16,917 nt of DNA. Source: an uncultured Phascolarctobacterium sp. (lineage in GTDB: Bacteria > Bacillota > Negativicutes > Acidaminococcales > Acidaminococcaceae). The DNA is taken from NCBI GenBank assembly GCA_900552855.1, contig USBG01000024.1:1-16917 (forward strand), written 5' to 3'. A program made the position numbers and the translations under genes. Positions 1 through 6,479 of this stretch are shown here, piece after piece. The notes under the pieces are model-generated. The model searched no databases, was not told where the DNA came from, and was given only the letters and a program-made list of their open reading frames with translations. Position 1 is the stretch's first letter. Every line of letters begins with the position of its first letter.

Positions 1-24
1 CCGCCGTGTACGGCGGTCTTTTTT
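1..24 (+). terminator. Intrinsic terminator of an upstream plus-strand gene
   Basis: A perfect 6-bp GC-only stem (CCGCCG / CGGCGG, loop TGTA) occupies positions 1-16 and is followed at once by a T-rich tail (TCTTTTTT). This is the textbook rho-independent form. The stem may extend left of the window. The gene it closes lies outside the window. Confidence 0.85.
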
Positions 25-44
25 GTCAAATATAGCAGAAAAGT

Positions 45-74
45 AAAAAAACCGAGAACCCTAAGATTCTCGGT
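45..74 (-). terminator. Intrinsic terminator of the minus-strand GNAT/DUF2156 block
   Basis: ACCGAGAA (51-58) pairs with TTCTCGGT (67-74), an 8-bp stem with an 8-base loop. On the minus strand the stem is followed by a T-run (the A-run at 45-50). It lies about 80 bases past the stop codon of the Eis-like gene and faces the terminator at position 1, so transcription from both sides ends here. The 75-155 stretch between stop and terminator is 3' UTR with one weak inverted repeat (TTTGCT 110-115 / AGCAAA 123-128) and no gene. Confidence 0.85.
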
Positions 75-155
75 AGCATTTATTATAGCTTGTATATTTA
101 AAGATAAGCTTTGCTCTAAATCAGCAAACGGATGAATAGGCGAGCTAATAATGCA

Positions 156-1337
156 TTAAAAATATTCGTTAATCCAGTTTTTGGTTTTTGGAAAAAGCTT
201 ATCAAGAAGCGCTAGCTTGGTAGTATTTTTGCAGCGGATGAGTCCTGCTTCATATAACTCGGTGGCGGTGTAGGCACCTAAATACATTTGCGTGAAGGCA
301 GCCATGTTCATGGTTATTTCTTCTTCATCTGCAGTTGTTACTACCTCCATTTTTCCGGGAGCTATTTTGAGCTTTAGCAGATGATTGTTGTATTTAATGA
401 CGCTGTCTGTTAAAAGAAGTACCAGTGTGTCCTGAGGCATATCCTCTGGCACAGCGGTCTCTACTAGAGCTTGGCGGGCGTTAAGACAGCGTGCCATCAT
501 AAAGGGCTCATAGCTGCCGCTAAAGGCTTGGTCTTTAAAATTAAGGTAGGTTGTATCCCACTCTGGAGCAAGCCATTTAATTGTAGGTGCTTCACTCTTA
601 TGCTGAGCGGCGTAGTGGAGTAGTCTGTTTTTTGCAGCTGCTGTTTTAGCTAACAGTTCAAATATGTTAAAGCAGCCATTTTGCAGCTGATACAGCATGT
701 AGCCACTGGATTGGTTATCCTCATAAACTACTACGCATTGAGTATTTTCCATGCCACATACAGTAAGCAGCTTTTGCCATTGAAAATCTGTACGGATGGG
801 TACACCATTCCAGCTAGCTGTAACGCTTTCATAAATAGGCGCCAAAAGCTCTGCTTTTAGCTCATGGCGTTGACAGGGCAGCATGGGAGTGGGGGGCAAG
901 GTAAGCTTGTCAGCAGGCAGTTCATAGCTGTGGTCAAAATAGCACCAGCTAAATTCATAGGGCAGATAAATTCCTGCGTTAATGGGTTTTAAGGTTACAA
1001 AGCTGACGTTTTGTGCGCGCAGTACATCAAAGGTTGTTTCAAGCAGCGGGCGGAATAGGTGCTGTCCTCTGGCTTCAGGAGCAGTGGCAACGCCAACTAT
1101 ATAGGGAATAAATTGATTTTTTTGGCGGAGCTTTAGCATATAGGGATTTACGTGTAGCATGCAACGTAAATATTCCCAGTTGTCAATTTCTTCAAAGCCA
1201 CCAATGACCATATTGTTTTTGCCACAATATTGGTCAAAATAATATTGGAAAAAGGGTTCATCCTTCTTTTCGAAGCAGTAGTCCCATAAATCGCTAACTT
1301 GATTCATGCGTGCTTCGTTAACAACTCTAAAATTCAT
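156..1337 (-). CDS. Eis-like GNAT family N-acetyltransferase
   Basis: This is a predicted cytoplasmic acyl-CoA-dependent N-acetyltransferase of 393 residues, close to the roughly 400 usual for the Eis family. The N-terminal GNAT domain carries the acetyl-CoA pyrophosphate-binding signature VATAPEARGQ (about residues 83-92). It is followed by LKPINAGIYLPYEF, which resembles the 'yy.k.GF' region of Eis proteins. A second GNAT-like middle part follows, then a C-terminal SCP2-like region (about 285-390) ending in a free aromatic terminus (NEYF), as Eis enzymes do. Start choice: a stop lies just before a possible TTG at 1355. That TTG sits in an inverted repeat and lacks a Shine-Dalgarno sequence at a usable distance. 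I prefer the ATG at 1337, which begins MNFRVVNEARMNQ, although its own SD is also poor. The true substrate (amine, peptide or aminoglycoside) cannot be told from sequence. The gene lies downstream of the DUF2156 gene on the same strand. Confidence 0.8.
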   Translation of the reverse strand: MNFRVVNEARMNQVSDLWDYCFEKKDEPFFQYYFDQYCGKNNMVIGGFEEIDNWEYLRCMLHVNPYMLKLRQKNQFIPYIVGVATAPEARGQHLFRPLLETTFDVLRAQNVSFVTLKPINAGIYLPYEFSWCYFDHSYELPADKLTLPPTPMLPCQRHELKAELLAPIYESVTASWNGVPIRTDFQWQKLLTVCGMENTQCVVVYEDNQSSGYMLYQLQNGCFNIFELLAKTAAAKNRLLHYAAQHKSEAPTIKWLAPEWDTTYLNFKDQAFSGSYEPFMMARCLNARQALVETAVPEDMPQDTLVLLLTDSVIKYNNHLLKLKIAPGKMEVVTTADEEEITMNMAAFTQMYLGAYTATELYEAGLIRCKNTTKLALLDKLFPKTKNWINEYF

Positions 1338-1350
1338 AGCAAATGTACAA

Positions 1351-1376
1351 TCCAATTATCATAGCTGTTAATTGGA
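1351..1376 (-). promoter_or_regulatory. Inverted repeat just upstream of the Eis-like gene
   Basis: TCCAATTA (1351-1358) and TAATTGGA (1369-1376) form a perfect 8-bp inverted repeat with a 10-base spacer. It begins 13 bases upstream of the ATG at 1337 and covers the alternative TTG. An SD-like GGAGAAAGGG (minus strand, 1390-1381) lies on the far side of the repeat. It could be an operator or an mRNA hairpin. No function can be assigned. Confidence 0.4.
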
Positions 1377-1445
1377 TTTTCCCTTTCTCCAGATAAATCT
1401 GGTTATTTAGCTATAGATTAAAGCTAATGCTTGCATAATATGAAG

Positions 1446-1474
1446 TTAGCCTTCTGGTTTGAGCAGAAGGCTAA
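1446..1474 (-). terminator. Hairpin after the DUF2156 gene (weak terminator)
   Basis: TTAGCCTTCTG (1446-1456) pairs with CAGAAGGCTAA (1464-1474): an 11-bp perfect stem with a 7-base loop, starting 10 bases after the stop codon of the minus-strand gene. The tail beyond the stem (CTTCATATTATG on the minus strand) is poor in T, so termination is probably partial and read-through into the Eis-like gene is likely. Confidence 0.5.
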
Positions 1475-1484
1475 TCAAAAGCTT

Positions 1485-2369
1485 TTATTTGAAGTAAAGA
1501 TTATATTTTTGAATCATAAATTCAGGCTTTAAGGCTTCTTTAGCTTGGCGCAGTCCGGGGTCACCCATGTCTTCTTCACGATTGATATATTTTACATCAG
1601 TCCAAGCATGGGCCGCAAATTCCTTCATTACAGCAGTATACAAACCACGAACAGAAGGATCAGCCTTTTCTACATGGAGTACAGCTGTGTCCTCGTTAAT
1701 TTTTTTGCCAAAGCTAAAGGCTTGGATTTTTCCATCAAAGCGGATGGCACCACCACGAAGCTCTAAGGCATCAAAGTTTAAGAATGCCTGCTGGATAGCG
1801 TATTTTTCGCATAGCAGAGAGGGGTCTTCATGCATACGGTCATCACACCACTTTTCACCAAAGCTTAAGCATTCACAAATATTTTCGTTGTTGATAGGCT
1901 CATAGGTATAATCAGGATGATTTTTTACAAAGGCGTTAAAGTGATTTTTTTGGCCATGCAGCTTGCGACCAGCAAGTGTTGCCAGTTTTTCCTGCAGATA
2001 AACATAGTCCCAATTGTCACGGTCTTCACCAAACTCCAAATTGTCAAAAACTTTTTCGAAGCGTTCCTTGGTAAAGTCATAAATGCCATGCATTTCGAAG
2101 GGCTGGCCTTTGTGCTCTTCCTTTAAATCTGCAATAAGCTTGGGCAGGTCCTCGTCTCGTCCTCCTAAGGGCTGCAGATAAAAATCTACATTATTACGCT
2201 TAACCCTGAGCAGTAAAAAGTCGTAGGCGATGCACCAATAGATATGATAGCAGTCACGCCATACAAAGTTGTTGGAAAAGGCACATTCGCTGCCACGTTG
2301 ATGAGCTTTAGCTGTATAGCTTTCAAATAATGGTTTAACGTCAATGGTTACGGGCTTAAATTCTAAAAT
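1485..2369 (-). CDS. DUF2156 (LPG-synthase C-terminal-like) domain protein
   Basis: This soluble protein of about 294 residues belongs to the DUF2156 family. That family shares the tandem GNAT-like fold of the C-terminal catalytic part of lysylphosphatidylglycerol synthases, but this protein has no membrane part. Family-like stretches are DRDNWDYVY (about 117-125), KLHGQKNHFNAF (about 137-148), HVEKADPSVRGLY (about 232-244) and the C-terminal YINREEDMGDPGLRQAK (about 261-277). Biochemical role unknown; an aminoacyl or acyl transfer role is only inferred from the fold. Start choice is unusual. The only ordinary start codon in frame near the N-terminus is a TTG at 2399, about 12 bases from the predicted transcription start and without an SD. 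A perfect AAGGAGG (2384-2378) stands 8 bases before an ATT at 2369, where the homologous part (LEFKPVT...) begins. I therefore place the start at ATT. The conservative alternative is 1485-2399 (304 residues). Confidence 0.8.
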   Translation of the reverse strand: MLEFKPVTIDVKPLFESYTAKAHQRGSECAFSNNFVWRDCYHIYWCIAYDFLLLRVKRNNVDFYLQPLGGRDEDLPKLIADLKEEHKGQPFEMHGIYDFTKERFEKVFDNLEFGEDRDNWDYVYLQEKLATLAGRKLHGQKNHFNAFVKNHPDYTYEPINNENICECLSFGEKWCDDRMHEDPSLLCEKYAIQQAFLNFDALELRGGAIRFDGKIQAFSFGKKINEDTAVLHVEKADPSVRGLYTAVMKEFAAHAWTDVKYINREEDMGDPGLRQAKEALKPEFMIQKYNLYFK

Positions 2370-2377
2370 ATGTAAAA

Positions 2378-2384
2378 CCTCCTT
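2378..2384 (-). promoter_or_regulatory. Strong Shine-Dalgarno deciding the ATT start
   Basis: AAGGAGG on the minus strand, 8 bases before the ATT at 2369. It would be buried inside the reading frame if translation began at the TTG at 2399, which has no SD of its own. Confidence 0.7.
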
Positions 2385-2417
2385 GGCTTTAAAAAGCAAT
2401 AATACTAATCATAGGAC

Positions 2418-2426
2418 ATTATACCA
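2418..2426 (-). promoter_or_regulatory. Extended -10 promoter of the DUF2156 gene
   Basis: The minus strand reads TGGTATAAT: a perfect TATAAT hexamer (2423-2418) with the TG of an extended -10. No good -35 is visible 17 bases upstream, which is common with extended -10 elements. Transcription would begin near 2411, giving an untranslated leader of about 40 bases to the ATT at 2369. Confidence 0.65.
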
Positions 2427-2531
2427 CAAGGTAATAAAATATATGTAATCTATTAGGGATTTTTACAAGAAAATCACAAAAATTTTGTAATAAAGAAGAA
2501 TTAAGGAGTAAAAAGCTTCTAAAACTATGTA

Positions 2532-2581
2532 TTTTTTCCTAATATTTTTCTAAAATTTTTCTGCAATGTTCTCTTTTTTTT
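2532..2581 (+). promoter_or_regulatory. Phased T-tracts upstream of the purL promoter
   Basis: T-tracts lie at 2532-2537, 2545-2549, 2556-2560 and 2574-2581. The first three are spaced close to one helical turn. They sit just upstream of the predicted purL -35. Such tracts curve DNA and can act like UP elements; that role here is inference. Confidence 0.4.
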
Positions 2582-2600
2582 CAATATTATGTATAAGATA

Positions 2601-2629
2601 TTGGATATGCACACAAAATGTGATAAAAT
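2601..2629 (+). promoter_or_regulatory. Predicted purL-pgi promoter
   Basis: TTGGAT (2601-2606) and TAAAAT (2624-2629) are separated by exactly 17 bases. The -10 is preceded by TGA, giving the extended -10 form TGNTAAAAT. The -35 matches consensus at only its first three bases. Transcription would start near 2636, so the leader before ATG 2683 is about 47 bases. That is too short for a purine riboswitch, and no PurR-type box was recognised. Confidence 0.6.
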
Positions 2630-2682
2630 GGATAAGGAGTATTGTGTCATTTTTTCTCATAATATAACAGGAGGCTGCACTT

Positions 2683-5600
2683 ATGAGTAATATTAGAAGA
2701 GTATTTGTTGAAAAAAAGGATGAATTCGCTGTAGAGGCACATGGTTTGCTTGCTGATTTACGCAACAACCTGGGCATGACTGGTTTGAAAAACATCCGCA
2801 TTATTAACCGTTACGATGTAATGGGCCTTAGCGATGAGGAGTTCCGCATGGCTAAGGAGCTGGTACTGTCCGAACCCCCTGTGGACAGCGTTGTAGAGGA
2901 AAATCTGCCCGTTGCTGACGGTGCTAAGGTTTTTGCTATGGAGCTGCTGCCCGGTCAGTACGACCAACGTGAGGATTTTGCTGAGCAATGTATCCAGCTG
3001 ATCACTCAAAAGGATCGTCCGATGGTTTCTGCTGCAAAGGTTTATGTTTTAGAGGGCGAAATCAGCGATGCTGACTTTGAAACCATTAAAGCATACTGCA
3101 TCAACCCCATTGAAGCACGTGAAGCAGAGCAAGCTAAGCCTGAAACATTGGTAAGCACCTGCGAAGAGCCTGAAAAGGTTAAATCCGTTGCTGGCTTTTT
3201 GACCATGACCAAGGAAGAAGCAGAGGAGCTGCGTAAATCCATGGGTCTGGCTATGAGTCTGGAGGATTTGCTGTGGTGCCAAAAATACTTCAATGAAGAG
3301 CATCGTGAACCTACTATTACTGAAATCCGCGTTCTGGATACCTACTGGTCCGACCACTGCCGTCATACTACCTTTATGACTCAGATTGAGGACGTAGACT
3401 TTGTTCCTGGCGCTCTGACCAAGCCTGTACAAGAGGCTTATGATAAATATATGGCTGCTCGTGACTTTGTTTATGGCGAAGATACCGAGCGTCCTGTTAC
3501 CCTGATGGATATTGCCGTTGTTGGCATGAAAAAGCTGCGTAAGGCTGGCAAGCTGGATGACCTGGATCAATCCGAGGAAATCAACGCATGCTCCATTGTT
3601 GTCCCCATCGAGGTTGATGGTAAAACTGAAGAATGGCTGGTTATGTTCAAAAACGAAACCCATAACCATCCTACTGAAATTGAACCCTTCGGCGGCGCTG
3701 CTACCTGCCTGGGCGGAGCAATCCGCGATCCGCTGTCTGGTCGTTCCTATGTATACCAAGCTATGCGTGTAACCGGTTCTGCTGATCCCAGAGCTGCTAT
3801 TAGTGAAACTCTGCCTGGCAAGCTGCCTCAACGCAAGATTACCATTGGCGCTGCTGCTGGCTATAGCTCCTATGGTAACCAAATTGGTTTGGCTACTGGT
3901 CACGTACAAGAATACTATCATGACAAATTTGTTGCTAAACGTATGGAAATTGGTGGCGTAATGGGTGCTGCTCCTAGAAGCGCTGTTCGTCGTGAGCGTC
4001 CTGCTGCTGGCGATATCGTTGTTCTGCTGGGTGGCAAAACCGGTCGTGACGGCTGCGGTGGTGCAACTGGCTCCTCTAAAGAGCATACTGTTGACTCTTT
4101 GATGAGCTGCGGTGCAGAGGTACAAAAGGGTAATCCTCCTACCGAACGTAAAATCCAACGCTTGTTCCGCAATCCTGCTGTAACTGCAATGATTAAACGC
4201 TGCAATGACTTTGGTGCAGGCGGTGTATCCGTTGCTATTGGCGAGCTTACCGACGGTCTTGTAATTGATCTGGATAAGGTTCCTAAGAAATACGAAGGTC
4301 TGGACGGCACCGAACTGGCAATTTCTGAATCTCAAGAGCGTATGGCAGTAGTTATTGAAGCTGCTAACCGTGACGCTTTCATTAAATATGCTGACGAAGA
4401 AAACCTGGAGGCAACTGTTGTTGCTGAGGTTTCTGCTGATCCTCGTCTGGTTATGTTCTGGCGTGGCGATAAGATTGTTGACCTGTCCCGTGCGTTCCTG
4501 GACACCAACGGTGTAGCTCAACACACTAACGTTACCGTTGCTGAGGAAGCAGGCGAGAATGTATTCAATCTGGTTCCTGAAGAAGTAACTAAGGCTTCTA
4601 ATCTGGAAGCTGCATGGCTGGATAACTTGGCTCGTCTTAATGTTTGCAGCCAAAAGGGTTTGTCTGAGCGCTTTGATAGCACCATTGGCAGAGGCACTGT
4701 AATGATGCCATTTGGCGGCAAAACCCAACTGACTCCGATGGAGGGTATGGTTGGTCGTATTCCCGTACTCCATGGTGAAACCACTGCTGCCTCTGTTATG
4801 GCTTGTGGCTATAATCCGTCCGTAGCATGCTGGAGCCCCTTCCATGGCGCAATGTATGCTGTAACCGAGTCTGTAACTCGTGCAGTTGCTTTGGGTGCTG
4901 ATCCGGCTAAGCTGCGCTTAACTCTGCAAGAGTATTTCCCCAAACTGCATGACAGCAAGAGCTGGGGTCAACCCTTCAGCGCTCTGTTAGGTGCATTCAC
5001 CGCACTGGACGCACTGGACCTGCCTGCAATTGGTGGTAAAGATAGTATGTCCGGCACCTTTATGGATAAAACCGTTCCGCCTACTCTGGTATCCTTTGCT
5101 GTAGGCGTAATTGATGGCAATAAAGCTGTATCTGCTGAATTTAAGGCAGCTGGCGACAAGGTAATCTTCCTGTCCGCTCCTCGTGACGAAGCAGAGGTTA
5201 TTGACTTTACTGCTCTGAAAGCTAATCTGACTGCTGTTCATAAAGCTATTGAAGCAGGTAAGGTTGTTGCTGCTGCTGCTGTAAAAGAGGGTGGTATTGC
5301 TGCTTTAGTAAGCACTATGTGCATGGGCAATGAGCTTGGCTTTGAGTTCATTAAACCCTTCCATGATACTGACAGCCTCTTCACTCTGCAACCTGGTGGC
5401 TTAGTTCTGGAGCTGGCAGCTGGTGTAGAGCCTGAAGAGCTGTTTGAAGGCCTTGATTACATGAACCTGGGTTCTGTAAAAGCAGAAGCAGGCATTGCAA
5501 TTAATGATACTGTAATTACTGCAGACAAAGTGCTGCATGCATATATGAACACTCTGCAAACCATCTTCCCGTCTAAGCTGGCAGAGGTGGATGAGCCTGC

Positions 5601-6459
5601 AGATATTAATCAACCTCTTTACAAGGCTGATTTAGCATTGACCGCACCTATTACCATCGCTAAGCCGAGAGTATTCATTCCTGTATTCCCTGGCAACAAC
5701 TGCGAATATGACAGTGCACGTGCTTTTGAAGCAGCTGGCGCAGAGGCTAATACCTTTATTGTTCGCAATTTGACTGCTCAAGCAATTGAAGAATCTGTTG
5801 AACGTATGGTAGAAATGATTAATAATTCTCAAATTATCATGATTCCTGGCGGCTTTAGTGCTGGTGACGAACCGGACGGCAGCGGCAAGTTTATTGCTAC
5901 TATGTTCCGTAATCCTCGTATTAAAGAGGCTGTTAGCAACCTGCTTGAGAACCGTGATGGCTTGATGTTGGGCGTTTGCAATGGCTTCCAGGCTTTGATT
6001 AAGCTGGGTCTTGTTCCCTATGGCAAGATTTGCGATATGACTGAGGAATCTCCGACCTTGACCTTTAATACCATTGGCAGACATATTTCTCAAATTGTTA
6101 CCACTAGAGTTGTTTCTAACAAGTCTCCTTGGCTGAGCCTGTGCGAGCCTAGCGAAGAACATTCCGTTGCTGTATCTCACGGCGAAGGTCGCTTCTATGC
6201 TCCGGAAAGCACTATTAAAGAGCTCTTTGCAAATGGTCAGGTGGCAACTCAATATGTAAATACTGCAGGCGTACCTACTATGAACACTCCGTTCAATCCT
6301 AATGGTAGCTTGTATGCTATTGAAGGTATTACTAGTCCTGATGGTCGTGTATTTGGTAAGATGGGTCACACTGAGCGTTTTGCTCCTGGCCTGTTCCGTA
6401 ATATTGCTGGTGAAAAAGACCAAAAAATCTTCCAATCCGGTGTTAATTACTTCAAATAA
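2683..6459 (+). CDS. purL: Phosphoribosylformylglycinamidine (FGAM) synthase, single chain
   Basis: It catalyses the ATP- and glutamine-dependent conversion of FGAR to FGAM, the fourth step of purine synthesis, in the cytoplasm. At 1258 residues this is the large fused form, not the PurS/PurQ/PurL complex. Order: a PurS-like N-terminal domain (about 1-90), a linker, two AIR-synthase-like repeats, and a class I glutaminase (about 995-1258). Visible signatures: WSDHCRH (222-228), NETHNHPTEIEPFGGAAT (from 324), the glutaminase PVFPGNNCEYDSARAFE, the nucleophile Cys1099 in GVCNGFQ, and the partners His1229 and Glu1231 in GHTERF. AGGAGG (2669-2674) lies 8 bases before the ATG. pgi follows after 20 bases with no terminator between. 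Codon use differs from its neighbours: 28 of 33 glutamines are CAA. The sequence fits the Firmicutes/Bacteroidetes-type clade of long PurL. No other pur gene is in the window. Confidence 0.97.
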   Translation: MSNIRRVFVEKKDEFAVEAHGLLADLRNNLGMTGLKNIRIINRYDVMGLSDEEFRMAKELVLSEPPVDSVVEENLPVADGAKVFAMELLPGQYDQREDFAEQCIQLITQKDRPMVSAAKVYVLEGEISDADFETIKAYCINPIEAREAEQAKPETLVSTCEEPEKVKSVAGFLTMTKEEAEELRKSMGLAMSLEDLLWCQKYFNEEHREPTITEIRVLDTYWSDHCRHTTFMTQIEDVDFVPGALTKPVQEAYDKYMAARDFVYGEDTERPVTLMDIAVVGMKKLRKAGKLDDLDQSEEINACSIVVPIEVDGKTEEWLVMFKNETHNHPTEIEPFGGAATCLGGAIRDPLSGRSYVYQAMRVTGSADPRAAISETLPGKLPQRKITIGAAAGYSSYGNQIGLATGHVQEYYHDKFVAKRMEIGGVMGAAPRSAVRRERPAAGDIVVLLGGKTGRDGCGGATGSSKEHTVDSLMSCGAEVQKGNPPTERKIQRLFRNPAVTAMIKRCNDFGAGGVSVAIGELTDGLVIDLDKVPKKYEGLDGTELAISESQERMAVVIEAANRDAFIKYADEENLEATVVAEVSADPRLVMFWRGDKIVDLSRAFLDTNGVAQHTNVTVAEEAGENVFNLVPEEVTKASNLEAAWLDNLARLNVCSQKGLSERFDSTIGRGTVMMPFGGKTQLTPMEGMVGRIPVLHGETTAASVMACGYNPSVACWSPFHGAMYAVTESVTRAVALGADPAKLRLTLQEYFPKLHDSKSWGQPFSALLGAFTALDALDLPAIGGKDSMSGTFMDKTVPPTLVSFAVGVIDGNKAVSAEFKAAGDKVIFLSAPRDEAEVIDFTALKANLTAVHKAIEAGKVVAAAAVKEGGIAALVSTMCMGNELGFEFIKPFHDTDSLFTLQPGGLVLELAAGVEPEELFEGLDYMNLGSVKAEAGIAINDTVITADKVLHAYMNTLQTIFPSKLAEVDEPADINQPLYKADLALTAPITIAKPRVFIPVFPGNNCEYDSARAFEAAGAEANTFIVRNLTAQAIEESVERMVEMINNSQIIMIPGGFSAGDEPDGSGKFIATMFRNPRIKEAVSNLLENRDGLMLGVCNGFQALIKLGLVPYGKICDMTEESPTLTFNTIGRHISQIVTTRVVSNKSPWLSLCEPSEEHSVAVSHGEGRFYAPESTIKELFANGQVATQYVNTAGVPTMNTPFNPNGSLYAIEGITSPDGRVFGKMGHTERFAPGLFRNIAGEKDQKIFQSGVNYFK

Positions 6460-6479
6460 TATTTTAGGATGTGTTGTGG

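Noticed and set aside
1545..2126. Plus-strand open frames opposite the DUF2156 gene
   Set aside because: They are shadows of the minus-strand gene, with no SD and no recognisable protein features.
2476..2488. Small palindrome ACAAAA-A-TTTTGT in the spacer before purL
   Set aside because: In such AT-rich DNA a 13-bp A/T palindrome is expected by chance, and it lies more than 100 bases from the purL promoter.
2430..2682. Possible purine riboswitch or PurR site before purL
   Set aside because: The predicted leader is about 47 bases, too short for a purine aptamer plus expression platform, and no conserved riboswitch core or PurR-type box was seen.
3049..4845. A 598-codon open frame on the minus strand inside purL
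   Set aside because: It lies fully antisense to a clear purL with intact motifs, has no family-like motifs, and is explained by the biased codon use of purL leaving few stops in that frame. The antisense frames at 3918-4310 and 5632-6435 are rejected for the same reason.
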